Assembly (NCBI GenBank): GCA_036435485.1
Contig: CM071598.1
Span: 139,542,148 to 139,606,147, forward strand
DNA length: 64,000 bases
Direction: 5' to 3'
DNA from: Saposhnikovia divaricata
Lineage: Eukaryota; Streptophyta; Magnoliopsida; Apiales; Apiaceae
The notes under the pieces are model-generated. The model had not been told where the DNA came from. It did no database searches and was given only the letters and a program-made list of their open reading frames with translations. Position numbers and translations under genes: made by a program. Of this stretch, positions 22,559 through 33,500 are shown piece by piece; positions within the stretch are counted from its first letter, which is position 1; every line of letters starts with the position of its first letter.

Positions 22559-23796
22559 CTACCCCCCGACTTCTTGGTTGTCGATGGTACATTCAACCAC
22601 GAAGTCAGCTAATGCCTGAGCCTTGATGGCTGTCCGAGGCTTATATGCGATATCAAACTCCCCGAGTTCGATTGCCCATTTAATCAGCCTTCCACTGGCC
22701 TTGGGGCTGTGCAATATACTTCTTAACTGTTGATCCGTCAGGACTTCAATCTTGTGCGCCTGAAAGTAAGGCCGTAGCTTCCTCGAAGCTGTTACTAACG
22801 CCAAAGCAAACTTCTCAATTGGTGAGTAATTCAACTCAGCTCCATGCAATACCTTGCTCACGTAGTAGATAGGCTTCTGAATCTTGTTTTCCTCTCGAAT
22901 AAGAACGACACTCAGTGCTTGTTCGGATATCGATAGGTATAAATATAGGGTCTCTCCAGGACTAGGTTTGGCCAACAACGGGGCCTCAGCCATGTACTTT
23001 TTTAGCTGTTCAAAAGCCTCTTGGCTTTCTGAAGTCCATTCGAAATTCTTCACTTTCTTCAAAGCCTGAAAGAAAGGCAAACACTTGTCGCCAGACCTTG
23101 AGATGAACCTTCCCAATGCGGCTATTCTACCAGTCAACTTCTGCACGTCCCTCACAGAACGAGGTGGTTCCATATCGAGGATTGCCTTAATCTTATCCGG
23201 GTTGGCTTCAATGCCACGTTTTGAAACCATCAAGCCCAAAAACTTCCCTGATCCCACGCCAAAAGCACACTTGGCTGGATTTAACATCATCTTATGGTGC
23301 CTCAGCACTTCAAAGGCCTCTTTGAGGTGTTCAACATGGTTTGCTGTAAACAAGCTTTTGACCAACATATCATCAACATAGACCTCCATGGTTTTCCCAA
23401 TTAGATGGGCAAATATCTTATTTACCAGTCGTTGATAAGTAGCTCCTGCATTCTTTAGTCCAAAAGCCATGACAAGGTAACAAAAAACACCAAAGTCAGT
23501 TATGAAAGATACCTTAGGGATGTCGTCTTTGTGCATCCTAATCTGGTTGTAACCGCTGAAACCATCCATGAAACTCAGCATCTCGTGCCCTGCCGTGGCA
23601 TCTATTAGTGTGTCAATCCTTGGTAAAGGGAAGCAATCCTTAGGACACGCGTCATTTAAATCGGTGAAGTCTATACACATCCTCCACTTTCCGTTGGCTT
23701 TCTTGACCATCACAGGGTTATCCAACCATTCAGGGAACTGAATCTCCTCAACAAAACCAGCTTCCAAGAGCTTGTCCACCTCTTGCTTAATGGCCT
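22559..23796 (-). pseudogene. E3 reverse transcriptase and RNase H (pol fragment)
   Basis: The fragment begins at the right border of the inverted insert with AIKQEVDKLLEAGF and runs through RT, with catalytic YVDD in MEVYVDDMLVKS. RT-linked RNase H follows, with LTDQQLRSILHSP, and it ends at a TAG (22559-22561) where E2 has Gln. The next domain continues in the same frame, so this is a point stop. It is separated from the protease by the 0.4-kb insert at 23797-24197, so no continuous pol frame exists. Confidence 0.92.
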
Positions 23797-24197
23797 AGGT
23801 GATTTCAAGACCCTCCAGAACGCTCAAAAATGCTCCGTTTGAGCTCAAATTTGAGATTCAAGAACCTTTCAAGGTCCTCTAAAAGCCTATTTAGGAGGCC
23901 AAGTGTTTCCTTGAAGTTGAAAAGATGACCTTGTTACAAACAAGGCCTAGTTTGAAACCCAGCTTAAAATGGGGTATTTGACCTCCAGAACGTTCAAAAA
24001 TGCCTATTTTCATGTGATTCTTCTTCATACCAGGAGATTATAAGAATCCCCACCATATAGGCTCAACTTCAAAGTTTGGGTTTGGAAATGCCAGGGGTGT
24101 TCAGAAAACGTGAGGTTGTTGAAAGACCCTGAAGGTGTTTCAAACACCTTCCCGGGGACAGTATTTCTTGCCTAGACAACTCAAAAATGAGAATTTT
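23797..24197 (-). repeat. Inverted copy of E3 3' UTR inserted in E3 pol
   Basis: About 400 bp are the reverse complement of 1501-1909. They split E3 pol between NFAPERQ and AIKQEV, residues that adjoin in E2. The right junction shares AGG with the source, and the other junction is close to GTAAAAATTC. I see no TSD and no terminal repeats, so it is not a normal transposition. Confidence 0.9.
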
Positions 24198-25119
24198 TAC
24201 TTTGCCTTTCCGGAGCAAAGTTCCTCTTCTTCTGTTTTATTGCCTTCCGCTTGGGGTCGACATTCAACCTGTGAGTTATGAGTTGGGGGTCTATCCCTAG
24301 CATATCAGCTACCGTCCAAGCGAACACATCTCTGTTTTCTTGTAGGAATTCTACCAACTTGCCCTTCAAAGGTTCTTTTAAAGGCGCTCCAACGTACGTA
24401 ACTTTATCAGGGTCTCGAGAATCCAGAGGTATAGGAACCAAATCTTCTGCCGGTTTCCCGCGGTATTCGTCATCCCCTCGGACATCCATGTCTTCTATCG
24501 GGAGGACCTGCCCACCAACTCCATGAGCTCTTAATGCGGCCACATAACAACTTCTGGCCATCTTTTGATCACCCTTCTGTTCTCCAACGCCATTCCTGGT
24601 TGGAAACTTAACTTTCATGTGATAGCTTGAGGCAACAGCCTTAAACGCGTGAAGTCCAGTCCTTTCGAGGATTACATTATACGTGGATGCTGCTTTGATT
24701 ACCAAGAAATTTAACATCTGAGTAGCTTCCTTGGGCTCCTGTCCGATAGTAACCGGTAGCTGGATGGTCCCTTCAACATTGGATTCGACTCCATTGAACC
24801 CATATATAGGCATACTGTTAGGAGTCAACTGCGAGTCGTTGTACCCCATCTTCATAAATGCGTCATGAAACAAAATATCGACAAAAGCACCTTTGTCTAT
24901 CAAGACTCGCTTCACTTCTGAGTTTCCAATTACCGGGGTTATGACCAACGGGTCGTCATGGGGGAACTTCACCCCTTCCAAGTCTGAATCGTCGAAACCA
25001 ATTACTACTTCAGTTTTTGCACGTTTTGGGGCCTCTCCCACGATATGCATCACCTCCCTGGCATATGCCTTTTGAGAGTTCCTTGTCGTGCCAGCCGTAG
25101 TCGGGCCTCCCCAAATCAT
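24198..25119 (-). CDS. E3 protease and start of RT
   Basis: The frame follows gag after a single stop at 25135-25137. It contains MIWGGPTTAGT, VVIGFDDSDLEG and the aspartic protease region VLIDKGAFVDILFHD (E2 reads DNGASVD here, so the active site next to the Asp is altered). It then runs through the linker DVFAWTVADMLGIDP up to NFAPERQ, where the inverted insert begins. Protease activity is doubtful because of the Asn-to-Lys change. Confidence 0.88.
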
Positions 25120-25134
25120 GTTAATAACTGGCCC

Positions 25135-26946
25135 TCATGGATGGGGGTTACGATCACGATCGTTATCCCTTCTATCATTATCTCTTCTATCATAGTCTCT
25201 CCTTTGATTTCCACGGTCTTCGCCTTTCGTGAACCTGCTCAACTTTCCTTTTCGGATCAAGAATTCGATCTCGTCCTTGAGTTGCCTGCAATCATCGGTG
25301 TCATGTCCTATATCCTTATGGAACCTACAGTATTGATCCTTGTTTCTCTTTGCGGGATCGCCCCTGAGTGGCTTCGGCCATCGAAAATCCTTGTCTTTCT
25401 CAATATCCATTAGGATTTGACTCCTAGGGGCATTCAACCTCGCGTATTCAGAGAACCTTGGTCCCAAATTTTTCTTAGGGGCAGAGTCAGATTCCTTGCT
25501 AGTCCGAGGATATTTGTCCCTAGCATCGTACTCTTGCTCTTGCTTCCGCTTTCGGGAATTTCCGTTTCCTCCATTCGTTGTAGGGGCTTCTGCCTTCCTC
25601 ATGCTCTCTTCTGCTTTTATGTATTTACTCGCCCTTCTTTGGAGCTCAGTCATGCTCTCAAGGGGATGTTTTGCCAATGACATCTGAAAGTAGGTGTTCG
25701 TTGTTCCATTCTCCAGGGCTATCATAGCTACCTTGTTCTCCACATCTGGGACATTCAATGTCTCCTTGGTGAAACGCTTGAGATAATCCCTCAGGTTCTC
25801 ATTCTTCCCTTGTTTCACTTGCATGAGAGATGCAGAGCTTTTTTCATGGACCTTTCCACTAACAAACTGATTTATGAAAGCAGTGCTCAACTCCTTAAAG
25901 GAGCCAATTAAGTTTGCGGGCAACCGGCTATACCATCTTTGAGCCATGCCTGCCAGGGTTTGAGGGAACGCCCTACACTTAAGAGCGTCGCTGGCGGGTT
26001 GTAACAACAGCGCGTTTGAGAACGTCCTGACATGATTTGAGGGATCGCCCGTTCCATCGTATGATTTTATTGTGGGCATCTTAAATTTTCGGGAAACATG
26101 AGCGTTCATCACCTCCTCAGTGAACGGGGGTGTGGGATCGTCAGGGTCTCCAAGTGGCATCAGGTCTTTGGGATCACCCCTGGGGGTTTCCACCCTTGTA
26201 ACTCCTCCAGTTGGGGCATCAGCCCTTCTTTGTCTCCTTGAAGACCTTTCCAAATCAATAAAAGGAATCTCCCTCTGAGTTGGAGGGAGCCTATTCTGAT
26301 TCAGCCTTGCTTGCTCCCTGGCTATATCGTCCTTCAGCCTTTGGATCTCAGCCTCATGGGCCTTGATTCTCTCAGCGGCTGTCTGAGGAGGTCCATCATG
26401 GATTCTTCGAGTCCTTGCCATAGGCTCCTTGCTTGCACGTCGCCTCCTTGGGGCTTCCTCATGATCATCATCCTCAGATGAAGAATCATCAGTATAAGGT
26501 CCGGAGTAATCGTAATACCCTTGCTCAGGAGGGGCTGAACCCCTAGCATAGAGAGGCTGATTCGACTCAGGTATCTGTAGAGCGTGACCACTTGGTCCAG
26601 GATCCCTACGATTTGGAGGGTAGTTATGCAATCCGTATAACGGATCAGTGTTCACGGGGAGTGAAGTGGCGGAGATCTGAACTCCTGAGAGTGGGGGACG
26701 ACTATTTAATGGTGAGACCACCATCTGAAGCTGATTGGTTTCACGTCCTGGATGGACGTCCATTGGTAAGGTTCTCTCAACATGGGGATTCGTCCTTATG
26801 GGTTGAGAAACTTGAGTGAGAGTGGTTGTCTCTGTTAATGGCGGTACATACCCTTGCTCCGTAACAACAGGTGGAGCGGTGGAGATGGCTGGTGGATCAG
26901 AAGTTATAGGAACGTTCTCGGATGTCGTTCTTTGTGTGTTAACCAT
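25135..26946 (-). CDS. gag: E3 gag
   Basis: A 603-residue gag, starting MVNTQRTTSE at the first ATG after the PBS. It has a long Pro/Arg-rich N-terminus, the retrotransposon gag core (FKMPTIKSYDGTGDP, MAQRWYSRLP), and a Cys/His knuckle of the form CX2HX4HX4C (YCRFHKDIGHDTDDC). The C-terminus is Arg/Asp-rich (DRRDNDRRDNDRDRN). It ends at TGA (25135-25137) where E2 has an Arg codon. Protease continues in the same frame, so the parent had gag and protease joined. Confidence 0.92.
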   Translation of the reverse strand: MVNTQRTTSENVPITSDPPAISTAPPVVTEQGYVPPLTETTTLTQVSQPIRTNPHVERTLPMDVHPGRETNQLQMVVSPLNSRPPLSGVQISATSLPVNTDPLYGLHNYPPNRRDPGPSGHALQIPESNQPLYARGSAPPEQGYYDYSGPYTDDSSSEDDDHEEAPRRRRASKEPMARTRRIHDGPPQTAAERIKAHEAEIQRLKDDIAREQARLNQNRLPPTQREIPFIDLERSSRRQRRADAPTGGVTRVETPRGDPKDLMPLGDPDDPTPPFTEEVMNAHVSRKFKMPTIKSYDGTGDPSNHVRTFSNALLLQPASDALKCRAFPQTLAGMAQRWYSRLPANLIGSFKELSTAFINQFVSGKVHEKSSASLMQVKQGKNENLRDYLKRFTKETLNVPDVENKVAMIALENGTTNTYFQMSLAKHPLESMTELQRRASKYIKAEESMRKAEAPTTNGGNGNSRKRKQEQEYDARDKYPRTSKESDSAPKKNLGPRFSEYARLNAPRSQILMDIEKDKDFRWPKPLRGDPAKRNKDQYCRFHKDIGHDTDDCRQLKDEIEFLIRKGKLSRFTKGEDRGNQRRDYDRRDNDRRDNDRDRNPHP

Positions 26947-26958
26947 GGTTGATGTTGT

Positions 26959-26976
26959 TTTCCCACAGACGGCGCT
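26959..26976 (-). promoter_or_regulatory. E3 primer binding site
   Basis: The minus strand reads TAGCGCCGTCTGTGGGAA, as in E2 except A for G at the second base. It lies two bases inside the 5' LTR. Confidence 0.82.
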
Positions 26977-27153
26977 AAATGTTGTGGAACAAAAAGTAAG
27001 GTTATCAAATTGCGGCTAGGGTTCATGAGCTTCGTGCTTTAATGGCTGCACTTGTGTTACCGTGACCTAACTCGGGTCTTCATAAGATGCCTACGTATTT
27101 CAATGTCGAGAATCAAGCCAAAAAACGTAGTTCTGAGAATGAGGGGTCAGGCC

Positions 27154-27162
27154 CTTTATATA
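27154..27162 (-). promoter_or_regulatory. TATA box of E3 5' LTR
   Basis: TATATAAAG on the minus strand, about 180 bp before the end of the LTR. The E2 LTR has ATATAAAG in the same conserved context (52307-52314). Confidence 0.65.
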
Positions 27163-27308
27163 GGCTGAGAAGCCTTAGAATTATGGTAGGATTCGGAGAC
27201 TTGGTGGGCAAGCCACCGTTATTGAGGAAGGTTCTGACTCCTTCCTTATAGGAATTAGTTTCCTTGTTGGATTAGGTGCCTTGGAGGCTACACAATATCC
27301 TTGGGATA

Positions 27309-27339
27309 TTCCAGAACGTTCCTGGTTTCTAGAACGTTC
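27309..27339. promoter_or_regulatory. Two perfect heat-shock-element trimers in E3 5' LTR
   Basis: TTCcaGAAcgTTC (27309-27321) and TTCtaGAAcgTTC (27327-27339) are unchanged from the 3' LTR although the LTRs differ elsewhere. They lie about 150-180 bp upstream of the TATA box. Confidence 0.6.
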
Positions 27340-27523
27340 TTGTTTTGTGGATCAGGTCCGTGTTATAAACAAGCTTGTACCGGGCGTCCCCGGTTTGGGC
27401 TGTTCTTTTTGGGCTTAGCCACTAACCACGAATATAAAGCCCAGCTAGGGTTTTGGGCCTCATTTATGAGCCAATAAATACTATATTAATTATGTCTTTA
27501 GGGATTATTTTTCACCCATATCA

Positions 27524-27528
27524 GTAAC
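27524..27528. repeat. TSD GTAAC, right flank of E3
   Basis: This is the partner of 307-311. Confidence 0.95.
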
Positions 27529-29178
27529 GTTGATCGCACACTACCCCCGGGGGTAGAGATCCATACTACGGATCTCCCCTTGAATACCAACCCGATGTAT
27601 GGGCTGCCTAATTATCCCCCTCGACGAAGGGAACCTGGACCAAGCGGTCACGCCTTACAGATCCGGGATCGAGAATATGATGACTACTCTGGTCCCTATA
27701 CTAATGATTCATCATCATCTGAGGATGATGATCGAGATGAAGCCCCGAGGAGGCGACGTGATAGCAAAGAACCTCTAAGAAGGACACGAAGAATCCATGA
27801 TGGACTCCCCTTGACAACTGCTGAGAGAATCAAGGTTTATGAGGCTGAGATCTTAAAATTGAAGGACGATATTGCAAGAGAACAAGATAGATTGAATCGA
27901 ACTCAGCCTCCTCCAACTGCAGAGAGGATTCCCATTATAAATTTGGAGAGGCCTTCAAGGAGGCAAAGGAGGGCTGATACCCGAACCGAAAAATCGACAA
28001 TGGTAGAGACCCCCAGAAGCAACCCCAAAGATCTAATGCCACTTGGGGACCCTGATGACCCCACACCTCCGTTTACTGAGGAGGTGATGAATGCCCATAT
28101 CTCAAGGAAATTTAAGATGCCGACTATTAAGGCCTATGATGGAACGGGCGATCCCGCAAACCATGTCAGGACATTCTCAAACGCACTGCTGCTGCAGCCT
28201 GCTAGTGACGCCTTAAAGTGTAGGGAATTCCCTCAAACTCTATCGGGCATGGCTCAAAGATGGTATAGCCGCCTACCTGCAAACTCAATTGGCTCTTTTA
28301 AGGAGTTGAGCGCTGCCTTTATCAGCCAATTCATTAGTGGGAGAATTCATGAGAAAAGTTCTGCATCCCTTATGTATGTGGTGCAAGGAAAGAATGAGAA
28401 CTTGAGGGATTATCTCAAGCGATTCACCAAAGAGATGTTGAATATCACTGATCTGGAAAATAAGGTGGCCATGGTAGCCTTGGAACATGGAACCACTGAC
28501 CTCTTCTTTAAAAGGTCCTTGGCAAAACACCCTCCTGAAAACATGGCCGAGCTCCAGAGAAGAGCCGATAAATATATCAAGGCTGAGGACAGTATGAAAA
28601 AGGAAACCGCGGGAGGCAATGGTAAGGGTTCTAATGACTCAAAGAAACAAAAGCCAGAGCAAGAGTACGACGCTAGGGACAAGTATCCCCGGGCTGGCAA
28701 GGACTCCGAGTCATCACCAAAGAAGGGTTTTGGACCGAGATTTTCTGATTATGCAAGGCTGAACGCTCCTAGGAGTCAAATTTTGTTAGATATTGAGAAG
28801 GATAAAGACTTTCGGTGGCCTAAGCCACTCAGGGGTGACCCCGAAAAGAGAAACAAAGATCTGTATTGTAGATTCCACAGGGATGTGGGACATGATACGG
28901 ATGACTGCAAACAGTTAAAGGATGAAATTGAATTTTTAATCCGGAAGGGAAAGTTAAACAAGTTCACCAAGGGTGAAGATCGTGGAACCCAGAAAAGGGA
29001 TTATGATAGAAGAGACAATGATAGGAGGGATAACGATCGTGATCGTAACCCACAGCCTCGAGGGCTAGTAATCAATATGATTTGGGGAGGACCAACAGCG
29101 GCCGGCACTACCCGAAACTCGCAAAAGGCCTATGCCAGAGAAGTGATACATCGTAGGAGCAGCCCCGAAGCGTGCTAA
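27529..29178 (+). CDS. gag: E2 gag, main part
   Basis: The frame continues codon 83 of the E2 gag, open from 27529. It has NTNPMYGLPNYPP, an acidic SSSEDDDRDEAP segment, the gag core (FKMPTIKAYDGTGDP, MAQRWYSRLP), and the CX2HX4HX4C knuckle (YCRFHRDVGHDTDDC). It then runs into MIWGGPTAAGT. Unlike in E3 no stop separates gag from the protease leader, but two bases are missing near 29149, so the frame runs off at 29178. Confidence 0.92.
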   Translation, partial: VDRTLPPGVEIHTTDLPLNTNPMYGLPNYPPRRREPGPSGHALQIRDREYDDYSGPYTNDSSSSEDDDRDEAPRRRRDSKEPLRRTRRIHDGLPLTTAERIKVYEAEILKLKDDIAREQDRLNRTQPPPTAERIPIINLERPSRRQRRADTRTEKSTMVETPRSNPKDLMPLGDPDDPTPPFTEEVMNAHISRKFKMPTIKAYDGTGDPANHVRTFSNALLLQPASDALKCREFPQTLSGMAQRWYSRLPANSIGSFKELSAAFISQFISGRIHEKSSASLMYVVQGKNENLRDYLKRFTKEMLNITDLENKVAMVALEHGTTDLFFKRSLAKHPPENMAELQRRADKYIKAEDSMKKETAGGNGKGSNDSKKQKPEQEYDARDKYPRAGKDSESSPKKGFGPRFSDYARLNAPRSQILLDIEKDKDFRWPKPLRGDPEKRNKDLYCRFHRDVGHDTDDCKQLKDEIEFLIRKGKLNKFTKGEDRGTQKRDYDRRDNDRRDNDRDRNPQPRGLVINMIWGGPTAAGTTRNSQKAYAREVIHRRSSPEAC

Positions 29179-30589
29179 GACCGAGATAGTAGTTGGTTTT
29201 GATGATTCGGACCTTGAAGGGGTGAAATTCCCCCATGACGACCCGTTGGTCATAACTCCTGTAATTGGAAACTCAGAAGTGAAGCGGGTCCTGATAGACA
29301 ATGGAGCTTCTGTTGATATCTTGTTTCATGACGCTTTTGTGAAAATGGGGTACATTGACTCTCAATTGACCCCGACTAACATGCCTATCTACGGGTTTAA
29401 CGGAGTTGAGTCCAAGGTTGAAGGGACCATTCAGCTGCCCGAGACAATAGGGCAAGAACCTATGGAAGCCACCCAGATGTTGAATTTTCTAGTGATTAAG
29501 GCTACCTCGACGTACAATGCAATCTTGGGGAGGACCGGACTTCATGCGTTCAAGGCTGTTGCCTCTACCTATCACATGAAGGTGAAGTTTCCAACCAGGA
29601 ATGGTGTTGGAGAACAAAAGGGTGATCAGAAAATGGCCAGGAGTTGCTATGTGGCTGCTTTGAGAGCTGATGGAACCGGGGGGCAGGTACGCCCGATCGA
29701 AGACATGGATGTCCGTGGTGATGATGAACACCAAGGAAGGCCAGCAGAGGACTTGGTTCCCATACCTCTAGAGTTAGGCGACCCTGGAAAAGTTACTTAT
29801 GTGGGAGCTTCTCTGAAGGAACCCTTGAAGGGCAAATTGATAACATTCTTACAAGAAAATAGTGATGTGTTTGCTTGGACAGCGGCTGATATGCCAGGGA
29901 TTGATCCCCAACTCATAACTCATAAATTAAATGTTGATCCCAAGCGAAAGACCATAAAGCAGAAGAAGAGGAATTTTGCTCCAGAAAGGCAAGAGGCTAT
30001 TAAGCAAGAGGTGGAAAAACTCTTGGAAGCTGGGTTTATTGAAGAGATTCAGTTTCCAGAATGGTTGGCTAACCCTGTGATGGTCAAGAAAGCCAACGGT
30101 AAGTGGAGGATGTGTATTGACTTCACCGACTTGAATGACGCATGCCCTAAGGATTGCTTCCCTTTACCAAGGATAGACATGTTAATAGATGCCACAGCAG
30201 GACATGAGATGTTGAGCTTCATGGATGGGTTCAGCGGCTACAATCAGATTAAGATGCACAAGGATGACATCCCTAAGGTATCTTTCATAACTGACTTTGG
30301 TGTTTTCTGCTATCTTGTTATGGCATTTGGTCTAAACAATGAAGGAGCTACTTACCAACGACTGGTGAATAAGATATTCGCCCATCTGATTGGAAAAACC
30401 ATGGAGGTCTATGTTGATGACATGCTAGTCAAGAGCCTGTTCAAGGCAGACCACATTAAGCACCTCAGAGAGGCATTCGAAGTGCTGAGGCACCACAAAA
30501 TGATGTTGAATCCAGCCAAGTGTGCCTTTGGCGTTGGATCAGGCAAATTTTTGGGTCTGATGGTTTCCAAGAGAGGCATAGAGGCCAAC
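29150..30589 (+). CDS. pol: E2 protease and reverse transcriptase (first part of pol)
   Basis: This frame picks up at IVGAAPKRAK after the two-base loss. The protease has VLIDNGASVDILF. A linker with DVFAWTAADMPGIDP follows, then RT with NFAPERQEAIKQEV, MCIDFTDLNDACPKD and catalytic YVDD in MEVYVDDMLVKS. It is open up to the E5 insertion in GIEAN, and RNase H continues at 45894 in the same frame. This copy shows the uninterrupted protease-RT junction that is broken in E3. Confidence 0.93.
30585..30589. repeat. TSD CCAAC, left flank of E5
   Basis: CCAAC is repeated at 45889-45893. Confidence 0.95.
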
Positions 30590-33500
30590 TGTAAGAACCC
30601 AGATTTTGGGTGGGATTAAAACTTTTATGTATTTAATGATGTAAGAATGAATAGTGGTTATGACTGCGATGTAACGAAGATCTATTAAATAAATGGAACG
30701 GATTTGAATTCAATTACTTACATGTCATGCAGAATACCTTTGGTTGACGGCATAGGTAAGAATGATCTATCTCCTAAGGATATAAGTATATTACTTCAAG
30801 TAAGATTATTCTTGTGTCATCCAAATCAATATCTATTATAAGTCCAGCGGTTCCGTAAAAAGGTTAAGAAGCACTCGAGAGTGAACCAGGTTCATTTTCC
30901 TAATTATAGGAATTAAATAAAAATAAGTGATGAATAGTGATTTTGGTGGAATTTGGAATATTATTATAATAATGATATACCCGGTATTCGGAACGGATTT
31001 CTGAGTTCGTATTAGTGATCCAGGAAGAAAATAAGTGTATGTAAAAGCCGTCGGATTCAGAAAAAGAGCACTTTTATTTTCTCCGAGATTTCCCTGGACA
31101 CTACAAGACTTAAGGAGTTATAAAAGGGAATTAAAGGAATTTAAATTCGAGAAGTATTAAGTAAGATGAAGAATAGTATTAGAAATATTAAGAAGGTTTT
31201 CGGTAAAACCCTAACTAGAAACGAATGAGTTATTCCCTCGAACGATCAACGAACAAGCAAGGAAATTGAGTAATACCCGGACAAAGGAACGAATAAATAA
31301 CCAAGAGACAAACAAGTGCAATTGGTGGGAAAAGGAGAAACCCAAGTAACATCCTTATAAGTCAACTACAAGATGAGTGGTGTAATTGTATTCTTGCAAA
31401 AATGGAGTTGTTTGTTGTAGTGCCAACACTTGGCCCAATGAGGAAGCAACAAGTGGCACCATTGGATTGCCAACAACACATTAAAAGAGATGCATCCATT
31501 ATATATGCAAGGGTTATACATGTATTAGCCATAAATCACCAAAACAAAACAAACCACCACCATTTTTCTCCATTTCTTCATAAAAATCTGCCCATTCTTA
31601 GCTAATTGGAAGTCCAACTTCCAACCATCACTTGTTCTTCAAATTTTTATGGTAAGTACTACATATCATGGTAATGATCTCCTAGAAATTTCAGCTTCAA
31701 ATTCATCTTTTATCATTTTCAAATAAATCATCAAAGATGATGATGAATAGTGTTCTTCATAAACTAACTTTTATTTCTTGATTTCTTTTGATTATTCAAG
31801 CTATACTAAGGCTAGATAAGGGCTAAACAAGGCTTGATAAGTTCATACATACACCAAGGAAGGTATACCACTCTTGAAAACCAAGCTCTTAGTTTAAGTT
31901 TTGGTATTTTAGATGAGTTATATGGATTTAATGCATGTTTAGGACCTTAAGATTATGATTGGGATTTATTAAATGTGAAATTAGTTTAGATGAACGGAAA
32001 GACATTGCTTGGTCTTAGTTCATGGTTGAATAACATGTAAATGTTGTTTGGAGTGGAAACTATAATTATTGGATGGTTTGAAATTTGGAAATCATGTAAA
32101 CATAGCCGTCGTAATGCCCGATTGTCGTTAGCCTTAAAAAACCGTGATTAGCAGTAGTAGGAACACACTGTCCAGTCTCGGATTTTGCCATGAAAGGCTA
32201 GATTATGTTATAAGCTTCGTTTTGATATAAAGATCACGTGAAACGGACTTACGGTTTAGGATTTATGACTAAATTACTAAAAGTAGTTCGAATCCGTAAA
32301 CAAAAGTTCGTAAATGAAATTGAACCCTCGTAAGCAATGTAACGTCATGGCGAATCTTGGTAAATAAATACTAGGGGTAAGAAGGAAGGTGTGAAAGAAA
32401 ACCGTATGTCAAAAAGAGCATTTTTCGATTTATTAAAAATGTTCGAGTCAAGGTTAAACGCGAACGAACCCCTAAAAGACGACTCTTTTGTAACTTTGGT
32501 AAAACACTTAGAAAACGGGCGATAAAACTCGGAGTATAAGATTGGTTCGTAACGATCAACCTTAGAACTCGTATGACTCAAGTATGTCCCAAGTATAAGT
32601 GCAGTGACATGTCGTATTAACGAACGAATGTCGGGTCGGATCAGTGATAATAAGTAATCCACTAATAGGGGTATAACGAGATAACTCGAGAACGTGTTTC
32701 GATTTAAGTATAACTTAACTTTTAATATGTTAAGTGATTAATCCCGAATGCCTTGGCTATTTATAGATCACCAGGCTGAACCGGGACCCGCTACCACTAC
32801 CCCTTACCGTACTCGACTACCAGGCAAGTTTCAATTCCCTTCTTTTAGGCTGTTGTTGTGATTGAATAAATATATATATATGATTGCTGATATACATATG
32901 CCATTGCATGCATGCCTACTTTCAAGTTGAATTGATATACTTGTTCCCTGAATGTTATTGTTGGCTTATAAGCTAGATAATTATATATCAGTTATAAGCC
33001 GGTTATTATAAGACCCTCATAGAAGGGCGTATACATCTTTATTCATCAAATATAGACCGGGAGTCAATATTTCTTGATATATCGAGATTACCTCGGGAGA
33101 AAATATTTAAGTAAATATTTTCTATTATTTGGGCGACGAATATTACTTGAATATTCGTTCGGGACTAATTATTTTAACGATCCTTACTTCAAATAATTAT
33201 TTGAATTTAACTATTCAACGAATAATACTTCTCAATATTCATTCAGAGTCGAATTGATTATCGACTATTATTTCGAATATTCTTCTAAAGATGAGACTGT
33301 TAGATGAATATTATTTGGATATTCTTTTAGATTATTATTTTATTAAATAAATATTACTTTCGAATATTCATTTAAGATATTAAATACTTGATGAATATTA
33401 TTTTAATATTCATCTGAAGCTTGATTTAATTATCGAATATTATTTCGAATATTCCTTAAGGCTTGGATTACTAAATGAATATTACTTGATATTCATTTAG

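Larger units (their letters stand above)
312..27523 (-). mobile_element. E3: Tat/Retand-like Ty3/gypsy retrotransposon, minus strand, interrupted by E4
   Basis: E3 has LTRs at 26979-27523 (5') and 312-855 (3'), both TG...CA, flanked by perfect GTAAC repeats. Reading leftwards it has PBS, gag, protease, RT, RNase H, second RNase H, integrase, a gene on the opposite strand, a long 3' UTR and PPT. E4 is inserted in the integrase C-terminal region with TSD ATGGT. A 0.4-kb inverted copy of its own 3' region splits the protease-RT junction. The two LTRs differ at roughly 13 positions of about 545 by eye, making it older than E4 and E5. E3 coding is defective: two in-frame stops in pol, one at the gag-protease junction, one frameshift and the inverted insert. 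Confidence 0.94.
26979..27523 (-). repeat. E3 5' LTR
   Basis: The LTR is 545 bp and pairs with 312-855. On the minus strand it starts TGATATGGGTG and ends TTCCACAACA. It holds a TATA box (27162-27154) with two perfect heat-shock-type trimers upstream (27309-27339). Confidence 0.95.
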
